A stretch of DNA of 22,397 nt, from positions 1 to 22,397 of the forward strand of contig JAHWDD010000039.1 of NCBI GenBank assembly GCA_023897205.1. Reading direction: 5' to 3'. Made by a program: the position numbers and the translations under genes. This DNA is from Exophiala sp. HKRS030. Taxonomy: Eukaryota; Ascomycota; Eurotiomycetes; Chaetothyriales; Herpotrichiellaceae. Each line of letters opens with the position of its first letter. Position 1 is the first letter of the stretch. Below are positions 10,000 through 20,046 of this stretch, piece by piece. A model generated the notes under the pieces. The model ran no database searches, had not been told where the DNA came from, and was given only the letters and a program-made list of their open reading frames with translations.

Positions 10000-11812
10000 T
10001 TATTCCTGAGGCTGGTAGTCCAATTCGACCAACTGCAGCTGTGCTGAGCAATGTTGTTGGCAAGCGTCCCTGACTCGACCTCGTATTGGTTCTGCTGCAG
10101 AGACTGTTCGCCACGACAGATTAGATCTCTATAAACAGCCACAATCACGCAAATGACTTACCCATAACTATTGTACGACGACCCGAGGCAACAAATGCGG
10201 AGGGGTTGAAGTCTGCGACGTTTCTGCAGGTGTGGTCGTCTGGCCTGCTTGGTCGCCACGCCCCTGTGTTGTGGATCAGACTTTCCCAACTCGCAGCCCC
10301 CTCGTAGAATGTCACTCGTCGACCAAGACGAAGCTCTTCAGCTCCAATTCGATCGTGGAGGTGATAGATTGAAATGCTGAGGATCTAGTTCTGTCATTTC
10401 CCTCGGTCCACAGCTTACACTTGAGCGACTCACATAGGCATTGTCGAATGTGTCGTCGAGCAAAGCTCGATTGAGAAGATCGCGGGCCGCTGCGCCATCC
10501 GCTTCCGCCGTTAGCGCCTGGACAGTTCGAACTTCTTCAAAGCTACATACCGACGGTGTTAAGTTGCCAGAATAGATATATCCGTTGGGCTTTGACCGTG
10601 CCATTGTGAAATCCTCGGATTAGAGCCTGCAAATATGGCATTTGCGCCATCAGACCCCATCCGGAAGCGACCAAAATAACCACGCCATAATTTTCCACGC
10701 CAATCGACCGGCCATGAGGTCCACTAAAGAGGGTGAGATACGAATTCGCCGACAGCGCGTGGTCTCCAGCAGGGTGTTGAGCTTGAGCTCGCCTCAACAG
10801 CTTCGACGTCCATCCGCAACGTGGTTCGATCATCAACTCGAGCCTCGTTCCACGCTCATGATCCTGTGCAAAGCTGACGTAGAATGGATGGCTTTGGAAG
10901 AGTGAACAGAAGCTCAGTCCCGGTATGGTCAAGTTGATGTACTGTCCCGGGCGTAGCCTCAGTGGCGTCGGAGTATCGACCACGAGACAAACAGCGTGCC
11001 CAGCGCGGAAGATACGAGATCGAGAAAGGCCGCGATAGAACATTCTGTTGATCCATAAAACGTGAAAGATTTGGGCGACAACGCCAAGCCCCAAACAAGC
11101 GATGACGGCCGTGGAGCAGTACTGAGCGAAGATGCTGCTCCCACGAACGTGACTCCAAACGGCGTACAGTGCGGCGACACTCAGTAGCTGATGGATTCTA
11201 AGGAAAATCTCATACGAAGGTCGTCGGAGCGGCCGGATGGATGAGATAAGAATGCCAGCTACGGCCAAGGCGGCCTATGAAACGTTAGCGTCACTATCCC
11301 GGATCTTCAACGTCCGAGCACCATACGATTACGCCGTACAGTTGCTTTGACAGCTTCGTCGTGAATACCGGTTGAGTGGGCTTGAGTACTACAATGTGGA
11401 AAGTCGTTATAATGATAAAAGACCACGTGGTTCCACGATGAATAGATTTGATCTTTGTCAGGGACACTTGAAGACAGTCCGCTTGGAATGCCAGATGAGG
11501 ACCGAGGCAAAATAGCCCCATATTGACCAGTGCAACTTCACCAGCCCGTCGTGCTGCAGTGGCGATGTCGAGGGAGCGGTAACAAGCCACAAAAAGATTC
11601 GTACCAATCAAGACCGACTGTACCAGTACTGACCACCACGACCATGAGCCCAGCCATTTTGATTCGAAAATCGAGTTAGTTCGGGTGAGATGATTTGTGA
11701 GCCAAAATGCCGGACCCTGAAACAGCTCTTGGCATTTCGCGAAGAGATGAGAGCAGATCCTGATCACAATGATGCTGCCAATGACGATTGCATAGATTTC
11801 GACGGCAGACAT
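10000..11812 (-). CDS. Ferric reductase-like transmembrane protein (FRE1)
   Basis: Five exons: 11812-11333, 11274-10551, 10501-10434, 10384-10162, 10103-10000. Introns are 58, 49, 49 and 58 nt, all GT-AG, and the phases add up to 532 codons plus stop. Metalloreductases of this family carry electrons from cytosolic NADPH through FAD and two haems across the plasma membrane to Fe3+ or Cu2+. Seen: hydrophobic helices in the first 240 residues; two H-x13-H haem pairs (H125/H139 and H188/H202); the FAD site HPFYV (289-293) after PGQYINL; SGPHG (344-348); the NAD(P)H-binding segment VILVASGWGLMAQMPYLQAL (359-378); ILSISIYH; and a C-terminus ELDYQPQE close to the family's ELDFQPW. All redox motifs look intact. 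No N-terminal signal peptide is obvious. A 26-nt perfect palindrome covers the start codon. Confidence 0.88.
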
Positions 11813-11835
11813 AACTTATATATATATAAGTTATG
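11810..11835. repeat. 26-nt perfect palindrome over the FRE1 start codon
   Basis: The sequence CATAACTTAT at 11810 is followed by six alternating A/T bases and the exact reverse complement ATAAGTTATG, ending at 11835. Its minus-strand ATG (11812-11810) is the FRE1 start and its plus-strand mirror gives a second ATG (11833). The central TATATATATA could act as a TATA box, but it lies only a few bases from the ATG. Confidence 0.85.
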
Positions 11836-12152
11836 TTACTCTACAATACTATGTTTAACAGTCCACCCAAGGAAATATGTAGAACATGCATCAGCATTGG
11901 TCGAAGTTCGCATTTATACTCACAGATGTGCTCCACCGCGGATTGGAACGGGCAGCACGTAATGCCGGTGTGCCCCTTTCCTCGTACTGATTCTTGGTCC
12001 CTGACTAGAAGCCATAAGAAGCAGTGGCGGCGGCGGCCAATAATGCATCATACCCTTCGGGGAGTGTATTTGGGTCCCCACCCAAAATCATAACCATGTA
12101 TATTTATGGCTTCTTGAGCCAGTGAAATGCAGCTGCACAGTATGGAATTGAT
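11836..12152. other. Spacer between FRE1 and the pseudokinase gene
   Basis: A plus-strand frame (11833-12093) has no family features and is probably chance. A small hairpin lies at 12069-12086 (TTTGGGT, loop CCCC, ACCCAAA). The stretch holds the FRE1 promoter and the 3' end of the pseudokinase gene, both read on minus. Confidence 0.35.
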
Positions 12153-13257
12153 CTAGTCATTCGACGAGTGATTTGGTAGCCCGAAAAAGCGTCGTGATGC
12201 CACTTGAGACAATCCAACCAATGGAATCAAATGATGCGGCTGCCAATCATCTCCAAGGAATTCATGCTGGCATTTGTTAGCCAATTTGTTTGCCGGCCTA
12301 AAGACGCGAGAAGCGACACCTGCATCAGCTGTGTTGCGGGACTAAATACCGATGCCGCAATAAAATCCAGCAATTTGGACGAATATCCTTGTCTTTGTAG
12401 CTGTCGTTCTTTATTGATACTCTTCGTCACCAATAATGATATCAAGTCTCCTAGCTCCTGAACATTTCTTCGGCCATTCGAGCCATCTTGATCTCGATTA
12501 CATAGCTCCGGTTCAGCTAGATCACGGTCAGTCAATCGACCCACGGCTTTTCCCACCATTACAAAACGGGCCCAACCTATTTTGACATATCCATCGTCGT
12601 TGAGCAATATGTTTGACATGCTTAATCCTTCATGCACCAAATCATGCCGCTCAAGGAATGCTAGCGCTTCTACGAGCTGTCCCTTCGTCAGTTCTATGGA
12701 GACGAGCGTGTGCGGCGGCGTACCTGGCCTGTGATTGCCACAACCTCAACCTCTGTGGGAAATAGAGGGAGTCCCATAATGTGACCCAGGGTCAAGCTCA
12801 AATACTCGCAAACGAAGTACGGAGATGAAACGGAGCCGAACACCTCGAAACATCTGGCGAAATAAGGTTGTGCCATGAGCTGGAGCAACGTTTGCATTTG
12901 GTGATCAAGGTTCGTTGTCGCGGCTCGTCGCACGACAACTAGTTTCGGCGATGAAGTTTGCGGGATTGCGATGTCGACTTTCCCGTTCAACTCTAACTCA
13001 AAACATCGTTTGTAATTGGCCCAGATAGGACCTCGTCGATGTTGCATATATCGCTCAGAAGAGGAGTTTCGATAGATACGGCGCGACCCGGGCAGATTGG
13101 CTTCACGACCGTTCAAAATGGTCCGAAATCCCGCGGAAGCAACAAGACCATTATTGACGTCTTGAGCTCCTCTGGGGAGGTGTTCTTCATAGTGTGGAAC
13201 TCCTCCGTAAAGGTTCTCTCCCAACTGGGTGATGCGGTGCTGGGCGCTGCTATCCAT
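12153..13257 (-). CDS. Protein-kinase-like protein lacking catalytic residues (pseudokinase)
   Basis: Three exons: 13257-12724, 12676-12320, 12266-12153, with introns of 47 and 53 nt in phase 0, giving 334 residues. Without the second splice the frame ends at 12227; I prefer splicing because the extra exon (HEFLGDDWQPHH) has the HPFL-like motif that closes kinase domains and is conserved in the relic at 1707-2678. Seen: N-terminal 80 residues of low complexity; N-lobe with LVVVRR where VAIK is expected; PYFARCFEVF; hinge FVCEYLSLTLGHIM; LVHEGLSMSNILLNDDG where HRD-x4-N is expected (Asp lost, Asn kept); KIGWARF instead of DFG; AEPE for APE; and VQELGDLISLLVTKS as helix F. Catalysis is unlikely; a scaffolding or regulatory role is inference. 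It is divergent to the DUF3723 gene. Confidence 0.75.
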
Positions 13258-13529
13258 GCCGATTTCAATAAATGGCCGGAACGGTATTGAATGGCGCCGT
13301 CATCGGTCAGATTATGTGTAATCGATGCAGAATAGGGCCCTGTACCGTAGTACTACAGTATATGTAGAGGAAATGGGAACTGCATATTATAAACTCTCGA
13401 TACTGTATTGTGAGGGGGAATTAACTGGCTGCAAGACCACTCCTACCTGTGGATTTCTTATTCGGCCACTGCTTTTCCGGACTTCGTTTGGTCCTTCGTG
13501 ACCACTCAGAACATCACTGATCGATTTGC
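13258..13529. promoter_or_regulatory. Shared 272-bp divergent promoter region
   Basis: This spacer lies between the start codons of the pseudokinase (minus) and the DUF3723 gene (plus), so it should hold both promoters. ATTATAAA near 13386 is a possible TATA element. AGTACTACAGTATA at 13349-13362 repeats a word at 9855-9868 downstream of the Rab-like relic's promoter side. Confidence 0.35.
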
Positions 13530-15965
13530 ATGTCGCTTTCCAACCAAGCAATGCCGAAGACCCGGCGAACTTTCCAACGATCTCAATTTGATGTACTGGA
13601 TCAAGAAGCTCGAATCGAGGAGGAGCGGAAGCAGCGGTTTTACGGTTCAGCACGAGTCGATCTCGACGCTCTTACCTTCGATACCTCGCCAGCGTGTCAG
13701 GTCCATGAGCCAAATATCGAACGTCTGGTGTCGGCTTTTCAACGAGCAGGATGTCTTCGCTTGCACCCTCAATACCACGTGCCTGCCATCGTTGTGAAGG
13801 GGGAGCTGGACACGGCCATCGCAAATGCGGCGTCATCCCAAGACGCTCTGTTGCATCACGACCCATCGAAGTGGCCGACCTTGATATTTCCTGATACGCT
13901 CCGTATTCAATGTCTTCACGGACGACACCGTGTCGAAGCGGGGAGGCGGTATTTGTCCGTCAACGATCGGTGGTGGGTCGTGGACTTCTATGCACCGGGT
14001 AAGTCAGACCTTGGAAGTCTTCCTTTGTGTGAAATAGGAGAGAATGTCGCTGACACCGCGTCAGATTTAAGTGCAGAGCTTCGTGCTAAACTGGTGCAAC
14101 AGAACTTGAACGAGCAACCGCCCAATGTCGGAGACGTGTTCTTCCACATCCTCAACTGCATACCCACCGATACGAAAGCGATCAACTTCTGGTGGTCACA
14201 AATCCATTCCAAGGATGAAATCCGGGAGCTTCAACGATTGCTGAAGAAGCCTTCCCTGGTCGGGGCGTTTCGACAGGTCGCGCAGATCCCAGCTTTTGGA
14301 CGAGAGCTCTTGCCAGGAAATATCGGGGGTCTGTTGCGTCTCAAATGCGACGAGGAGATCGTTCACTATCTGCTCTACATTTGCAATGCTTGGAGACAAC
14401 TTCTCAATGGTGTGACGGCAGCAGAGCGGCGCGTTGATCCACAAGCCGTCACAACCGTGCGGCTGCGGAACGCCATGTACTGTAGAACAGATCGCGACTT
14501 CCTCGAACCGCTCGTTCGACGTGGTATGATATTCGGGAATTTTCAAGCCTCTGAACGTCAAGTCATCTGGCGCAACATGAAAAGATTCCCGGGCAGGATC
14601 CCTTCTCTAGGTGTCTTCTTTGAGGACTTCAAATACTTGGAGGATGTCGCAGCGTGCCTCAAATGGCTTTTCGATATCCCTCGTGGTCAAACCGTGTTCC
14701 AGGTTCTGAACCAGTCTTATGTCTCGGTATCCTCTACTGAGGCTTCACGAGACTCTTCTACTCAAGAGGCTGGACACAGAATTTCTCGGGAGGATTGTTT
14801 CGATATCGCAAAACGGCGGCTCGTTCTATTCGTCATGCAGCACTTAGAAAGTCTGCGGCCTGGATCAATCCTCTTGGAGCAGGATGGCGTTAAGAATATC
14901 GTCGAGACAACGTCGCAAGTTCAGCATCAACTCGTCAGAGAGGCGTACAATCTCGGCTTTCGATCTGCCAAGCTTATCGATGTGCTCTTCGAAGACCCTG
15001 ATCGCATTGAAGCACGTCGGTCTCTGTTACGCGCTCGCGATCCGCAATATTTCGTGTATGACGAAGCGAAATTCGAATCGCTCGTGGATCGGCTTGTCGA
15101 GACGTATGCGGAAGCCCAACGGATTGAGCGCGACCCAGGTCCATGTATTTTCGTGGCCAACGGAAACGGCGAATGTTTGAAACGCCGGTGTGGAAGACCG
15201 TATCAACGAGCTTTTGCGGAAAGTGCCACCTTCATGACACTTGAAAACATGCATAAGGATCAGCATTTTGGCCTCGGCGGATTGGCGCCACTTTTCATTC
15301 GGCGCGATGTGTACTTGGCCTTCTTTGGGCCTTTAGACTCTGCGCACTTGAGCCAGGCAAGAGGTCCAGAAGTTAACCTCACACCTAGAGCGACTTTACA
15401 CGATTCTGGTGTGGTTGAGAGCGGCAACGTGCTCGGTCATGCATCAGCATATGAATTCCCCACTTCTACCTTGGGTCCTGACATATTACACAATTCACCT
15501 TCAAGTTCAAATGCAGGGAGTGCGTTGGTCCTTTCCAGGCGGCCCCGGGCCGAATCGTATTCGCCTAGTCAATACTCGCAATCGCAGGATGAGCACCCTG
15601 CACCCGACATGACAGGCGCATCAGAATCTGGACAAGGCTCGGCGGGAATCTCTTTTGTTGTGCTTGAGCGAAATAAGCGAAGGACGGCGGGGTTGATACC
15701 CCTGAACGAACGGGTTCAGTTGGCGGTTGGAGAACTCGTGGCACAATACGCCGAGCGAGGCTACCATCCATTTGACTCAAGCTTCCACGCTCTTGCAGCA
15801 CATCAGTGTGTCCGTGCAGCGATGGAAGAACCGGATAGAAGCGTATTACTAATTCACGAGGATGAAGTAAGGGTGCAGAATTTCAAGACGCTAGACAGCC
15901 AGTCCCGTAAACGACGAGCCAGCGGAGAACTTGGCGGTCGTCCACGCAAATTTTTAGTCTTTTAA
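13530..15965 (+). CDS. DUF3723 family protein
   Basis: 811 codons without intron, starting at ATG 13530; a second in-frame ATG lies seven codons later (MPKTRRTF). Hallmarks of the fungal DUF3723 family are clear: FYGSARVDLDALTF, GCLRLHPQYHVPAIV, IQCLHGRHRVEAGRR (residues 126-140) followed by WWVVDFYAPG, LNEQPPNVGD, and LKCDEEIVHYL (270-280). A Cys-containing part follows (GECLKRRCGRPYQRAF), then a Ser/Pro-rich, likely disordered stretch (about 640-720). The C-terminus is basic (SRKRRASGELGGRPRKF), with a nuclear-signal look and an AT-hook-like GRPRK core. The molecular function of the family is not known. LHGRHR-type motifs resemble ParB/Srx-type nuclease folds (weak inference). DUF3723 genes are recurrent auxiliary genes of Starship transposons. 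The frame is intact, in contrast to the surrounding relics. Confidence 0.88.
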   Translation: MSLSNQAMPKTRRTFQRSQFDVLDQEARIEEERKQRFYGSARVDLDALTFDTSPACQVHEPNIERLVSAFQRAGCLRLHPQYHVPAIVVKGELDTAIANAASSQDALLHHDPSKWPTLIFPDTLRIQCLHGRHRVEAGRRYLSVNDRWWVVDFYAPGKSDLGSLPLCEIGENVADTASDLSAELRAKLVQQNLNEQPPNVGDVFFHILNCIPTDTKAINFWWSQIHSKDEIRELQRLLKKPSLVGAFRQVAQIPAFGRELLPGNIGGLLRLKCDEEIVHYLLYICNAWRQLLNGVTAAERRVDPQAVTTVRLRNAMYCRTDRDFLEPLVRRGMIFGNFQASERQVIWRNMKRFPGRIPSLGVFFEDFKYLEDVAACLKWLFDIPRGQTVFQVLNQSYVSVSSTEASRDSSTQEAGHRISREDCFDIAKRRLVLFVMQHLESLRPGSILLEQDGVKNIVETTSQVQHQLVREAYNLGFRSAKLIDVLFEDPDRIEARRSLLRARDPQYFVYDEAKFESLVDRLVETYAEAQRIERDPGPCIFVANGNGECLKRRCGRPYQRAFAESATFMTLENMHKDQHFGLGGLAPLFIRRDVYLAFFGPLDSAHLSQARGPEVNLTPRATLHDSGVVESGNVLGHASAYEFPTSTLGPDILHNSPSSSNAGSALVLSRRPRAESYSPSQYSQSQDEHPAPDMTGASESGQGSAGISFVVLERNKRRTAGLIPLNERVQLAVGELVAQYAERGYHPFDSSFHALAAHQCVRAAMEEPDRSVLLIHEDEVRVQNFKTLDSQSRKRRASGELGGRPRKFLVF

Positions 15966-16054
15966 TCTGAAAGTAGCTAGCCAGTTATATGTCCGAATGG
16001 GTAGAAAAGGTACATGGTCGAGGTCTATTGGGTTTACTCCAGTGTTAGGGTCAC

Positions 16055-16292
16055 ACCATTGTCCACAAGTTGGTCTAGGCCAATTAACTGGTCTAGACCA
16101 GTTCTACATCATGGGTCTAGACCAATGTTAAGGTCCAGGCCAAATGAAAGTGTGGTCCAGGGTTCGGGTCAGACCATTGTTCATCGAGTTGGCCTAGGCC
16201 AATTTAATGGTCTAGACTAGTTCTATATCATGGGTCTAGACCAATGTTCGGGTCCAGGCCAAATGAAAGTGAATGGTCCAGACCAACGAGAA
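16055..16292. repeat. Two tandem ~119-bp units rich in GGTCTAGACC palindromes
   Basis: Matching landmarks recur at a spacing of 119 bases: 16070 and 16189, 16090 and 16209, 16114 and 16233 (118 at the left edge). Each unit carries TTGGYCTAGGCCAA, TGGTCTAGAC and GGGTCTAGACCAATGTT, plus half-matches such as GGTCCAGGCCAAATGAAAGT. In the first unit AACTGGTCTAGACCAGTT (16086-16103) is a perfect 18-nt palindrome; in the second TTGGCCTAGGCCAA (16189-16202) is perfect. No coding sense is seen. It lies between the DUF3723 stop and the FRE2 promoter. Confidence 0.85.
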
Positions 16293-16587
16293 GATTACCG
16301 TGGCACGTTCGTGGTGATACAACTCAACGGAGGTTGCAGGGAAATTTCCCACCGAATTTGGCGGGTACCTGCCCCGCTTCTTATTGGCCCAATAACTTCC
16401 ACGTATTATAGCATGTAGCCAGCGAGGCTACTATATCCTTGTGCTTTCACACTAATGTACAGTGGTACCCACTACACGTTGAGGACATTGTCATTTAATT
16501 CTACGTTGCTTAAACACGGCGGTCATCATGGTATAGCTCGTCTTTCCTGTTATATCTTGTAGGGGTCCTACAATCTACAATCGACTC
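16293..16587 (+). promoter_or_regulatory. Upstream region of FRE2
   Basis: No gene. TTATTGGCCCAATAA (16381-16395) contains an ATTGG and a CCAAT head to head and could bind the CCAAT-box complex, which in fungi cooperates with the iron regulator HapX. That link is an inference; no clear HapX or GATA-type SreA site was identified beside it. Confidence 0.3.
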
Positions 16588-18424
16588 ATGGAGCTTCACG
16601 CAACTATTTCGCAATGGTATGGTTTGGGCATAATCTCTCTAACCTTGGCATGGCAGACTTTTCGAGTCTTGCGGTGGGCCTTTCGAGCTCTCCTCTCACC
16701 TCTGGCCTTTTTCTGTGTCGAGTGGCTTGCAGCAAGTTTGAGACGTAGTTTTCCGACAACGGCAATAAGCGAATTCGACATCATTTTCGTCGTGTTGTAC
16801 GTTACTGTAAATGCAATATGTCTGAGTATGAGGGTGAACGATCTCGCCGAGGTTACCATGCGAAGTGGAATACTTGCCACCATTAACTTGGTTCCACTTC
16901 TGGTGGGCATTCAACTCAGCGATGTAGCAGACTTTCTGGGCATCACTCTTCGGATGCCAACAATCATGCATCGCTGGATAGGATGTATGACGCTGCTAGA
17001 AGCGACGATCCACATTATAGCCAGAGCATTGACTGCGGGATTACAATGGGATTCGCTGGTAAAATCTGGAACCGTTGTAAGTCTGTGTTGTTGGAACGGA
17101 CTACAAATAGGAAACTAATCCCATTTTATGCTTCGATAGCACTCACCTTCACCGCTCTACTAACGGTCCCAGGCACACGTCGTCGTTTCTACGAGTGCTT
17201 TTTAACCTTGCACATTTTAATAACGGGGGTGGCAGTATCGGCTCTATGGCGTCATCTCTCCATTCGCCAATTCGAAGCTCGATTTTACGTTTTGGGGGGG
17301 ATTGTTTTCTGGGCCAGTTGGCTCCTTGTTGGTCTCCTTCTCGATGGTTGTTACATTATCAATCTAGGTCGAGGAAGTTGGCTGCCCAGAGTAAGAATTG
17401 TGACATTCTATCGGTCGCAACAGGGTGACCAGGTGGTCATGACGGGTGCATGTCACCTCGAAATACAGCTCCACCGTCTATGGGATGTGCAGCCCGGCCA
17501 ATATCTATTCGTTAACATCCCCAGACTCGGAATACTGTCCGTATTTCAACGACATCCGTTTTGGATTGTCTGGTGGGAGAACGACCCCAAACGTGGGGTG
17601 ATGCAGTTAGATATGTTGGTCCGTAAAAGGACAGGGTTCACACGACGATTGTTGTCATATCGTGACGATGAGTACGTGACATGGATTAGTCGTCCCTTTG
17701 GGCGGTCTGAAAGGTTTGGGGACTACGGATCTATATTGATGCTGGCTACCGATGTCGGTATCGCAGCACACCTCCCCTATTTGAAAACTCTGATGCAGGG
17801 TCGCTTGGAGGCCTCTATCCGAACCAGACGTGTGATTGTTATATGGCAAGTTCAAGACAGCAGTAAATTTCCAGGCGAAGACAACTTTTCCGTGGTACTG
17901 ACACGCTACTCAGATCATGACAAGTGGGTCAAGAAATGGTTTGACAAACTGTTGCCGAACGACACATCCTTTGTACGTGTGTCTCTAAAAGTCAGGGAGG
18001 ACTAACTAACCTCACTTGCAAAGATGTTGGAAATACGGATCCACAGCCCTGGAAATGCTCAATACCGACCTACGAGTGGCAGTGGTCGCCCCATAAACCT
18101 ACTTCCGGGCGATGTGATCGCCGCCGGACAACATGACCTAATTAAACTGATTGCTCTGCCAGCCCATTTTGAGCAGGTTCTGGACGAAGAAAGGAGTCGA
18201 GATGGCCGAGGAAAGCTGCTCGTATCAGGTAAGGTCGTCCGTACTGGCGAATATTACCTGACCAGGTTACAGTGTGTGTTGACGCGAGGTCCAGAGCCAG
18301 TCTGAGGCGCGCAATCGCTGAGCAAGTGGATCCGAATGTGCAGTATCATGAACATGAGTATCAAGTGCCTGAGAAGTCCAGACGTTCTTTGGTGCTTGAC
18401 GAGAAAGGCGTTCTTGGCAATTAG
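16588..18424 (+). CDS. Ferric reductase-like transmembrane protein (FRE2), first splice junction doubtful
   Basis: Exons by family alignment: 16588-17076, 17140-17972, 18024-18228, 18273-18424. The later introns are regular: 17973-18023 (GTACGT, GACTAAC, AAG) and 18229-18272 (GTAAGG, CTGACC, CAG), joining DTSF to MLEIRIHSPGN and KLLVS to VCVDARSRA. All redox motifs are present: haem pairs H128/H142 and, after intron 1, H-x13-H in TLHILITGVAVSALWRH; PGQYLFVNIP; RHPFWIV; GSILMLATDVGIAAHLPYLK. Oddity: the strong donor GTAAGT at 17077 and acceptor TAG before 17140 leave exon 1 in phase 0 but exon 2 needs one carried-over base, so the join is out of frame. Either a weak donor such as GTCTGT (17081) is used or one base was lost at the junction. 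About 559 residues if in frame. Same role as FRE1, divergent in sequence. Confidence 0.75.
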
Positions 18425-19131
18425 TCAAATACAATGGCAATCAGATACAACAAGTAATTGTGTCCTACCCTGGGTTTTTCTCTAATCGATCTTGCACTGG
18501 TCAGATTCGCTCGCGGCATTACTATTTATAGAGACTACGGTGTATAGACTGTGATGCCATTAAAACAAAAGCTTGGGTCTGTCGCCTGGCTTTTGCCCTG
18601 GACGACACTACTGAACGGATACAGTCGGGATGCTCGCTACGGACAAGGTGTGCTAATTAGTATCTCCCTGAATCGAATTGTACATCCTTTAGCCTGAACA
18701 ATGGACGAATTAGTGTCCTCGAAAATGGTCCATCATAGTAATGCTCGAAGTCTCTAGTATAGGTGTTATTGAGAGGACTACGTCACATACTACAATCTCC
18801 ATCCTACTCTCGTGTTGTCCACTAGTTCCACCGGTCCTATGAATATTGCCACACATTTACGCATTCAGGAGATAGTGACTTCTCACAGGCGGCATGCTGC
18901 CAACAGCAATGCAAGAAAAACCGGCTGTACCCTTGCTAACGAGTATGGCATCGCATGGACACCATCATATCCCGTGTCGTCAAAAGTACGGGACATAATT
19001 GTACTGTATGGCAAGAGAAAGACTCACAAGCGTTACAATGTTAGGTGAAATAAGGTCAGTAGAAGCGCATGTGCGGTCCTTAGTGGTTATCTATCTCAGT
19101 GGCGCCGAACGTTATACGCGCATTTGGATAA
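18425..19131. other. Intergenic, nothing recognised
   Basis: Only short frames without family features (the longest, 18812-19048 on plus, begins at a non-ATG codon). The stretch should contain the 3' ends of the converging FRE2 and 19132-19802 genes. No repeats or RNA genes were seen. Confidence 0.4.
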
Positions 19132-19802
19132 TTATCCTAGGACCCTCATTACCTCATCCTGAAAGGTATTGACACACTGTTGGAAGCCTCTGAATTTTGC
19201 TAAGGCTGTGGCGATTTGTTGTTCAAATTCTACTATGCTCCTCTCTCCCTCTTCTTTCTGCGTCCGTAGACATGCGACAGCATCATCCCTTTCCTCGATT
19301 ACCTTTCTGGCTTCCGTTAATTGAGAAGACTGAATTTTCGTACGCTCAGTAAGCTCCAGGATGATAGATGAAAAACTGCGAGATTTTGAGGCTTCTTGCA
19401 GATTTTGATAGGGAGCATTTCCAGTAACTTGAGTCACTATAGTGGTCGACCGTGGCACGCCCCGTGGGATGGCATAAATGGATTTGGATTCCCCAATCTC
19501 GGCAACGATCTCTTTGCATGCTGCAATATTGTGTTTGCTGATCTGCTTTTGGAACAAATGCTTGCGTTCTGGCAAATAGTCCCATTCGTATAATGAATCT
19601 GGCTCAGGAATCAACCGAACCTCTCTTGGTGGTACTTCAATGCCCAAGTGCTTTTCTGTGTTTCTCAGTCCGTGTTTGATACTGCGGCCTTAGCAGGATA
19701 TAAACGCTTACGAATATGTTCAGACAGTAGCCGGCGACATCTCTCGCGCCATCGAGCACGACGTTGATTAGCTGGCCTCGGAGCAGCCTTGTGAGAATCC
19801 AT
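19132..19802 (-). CDS. Unrecognised 204-residue protein with Arg-rich N-terminus and coiled coil
   Basis: Two exons: 19802-19712 and 19655-19132, with a 56-nt intron (GTAAGC ... CAG) whose phase (1) joins RRLLSEHI to QKHLGIEVPP in frame. I chose ATG 19802 because the resulting N-terminus (MDSHKAAPRPANQ, then RRARWRERCRRLL) has a strong basic patch, and other upstream frames fail to connect. A conserved-looking block follows (VRLIPEPDSLYEWDYLPERK). Then a long helical segment (about residues 115-195: SSIILELTERTKIQ, ARKVIEERDDAVACLRTQKE) is likely a coiled coil. The basic patch followed by helices recalls bZIP regions but lacks the N-x7-R pattern, so I do not assign it. It is divergent from the 126-residue gene at 20047 across a 244-bp spacer. 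Confidence 0.6.
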
Positions 19803-19976
19803 GGAGCCACGAAGGACGATTTCCAAAGCGCATTGGCCCCTTTTGAGGCATAACTGACAGCCTCCTCACCTAACGGTCGGTACCACAGGAGAGCCATAGA
19901 AACTTGTGGACGGTCGTCACCCACAGAGTTTAGAGGTGGAGGTGAGTACTATCTCTGCACAGCTACATAAATCGGA

Positions 19977-19990
19977 AGCGGTATAAATGG
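19977..19990 (+). promoter_or_regulatory. TATA-like box before the 20047 gene
   Basis: GCGGTATAAATGG lies about 60-65 bases before ATG 20047, inside the 244-bp spacer shared with the divergent 204-residue gene. Confidence 0.4.
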
Positions 19991-20046
19991 ATTGGCCCTT
20001 CACATTCCATGACATTCTAAGCTTAGTCTTGCTCAATTAATCCACA

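Noticed and set aside
11833..12093. 86-codon plus-strand frame starting at the palindrome
   Set aside because: It owes its ATG to the palindrome, has no recognisable domain, and lies in the spacer between two minus-strand genes.
19637..19924. 95-codon minus-strand frame upstream of the 204-residue gene
   Set aside because: It begins at a plausible start but cannot be spliced in phase to the long downstream exon, whereas the frame from ATG 19802 can. It overlaps that exon and the promoter.
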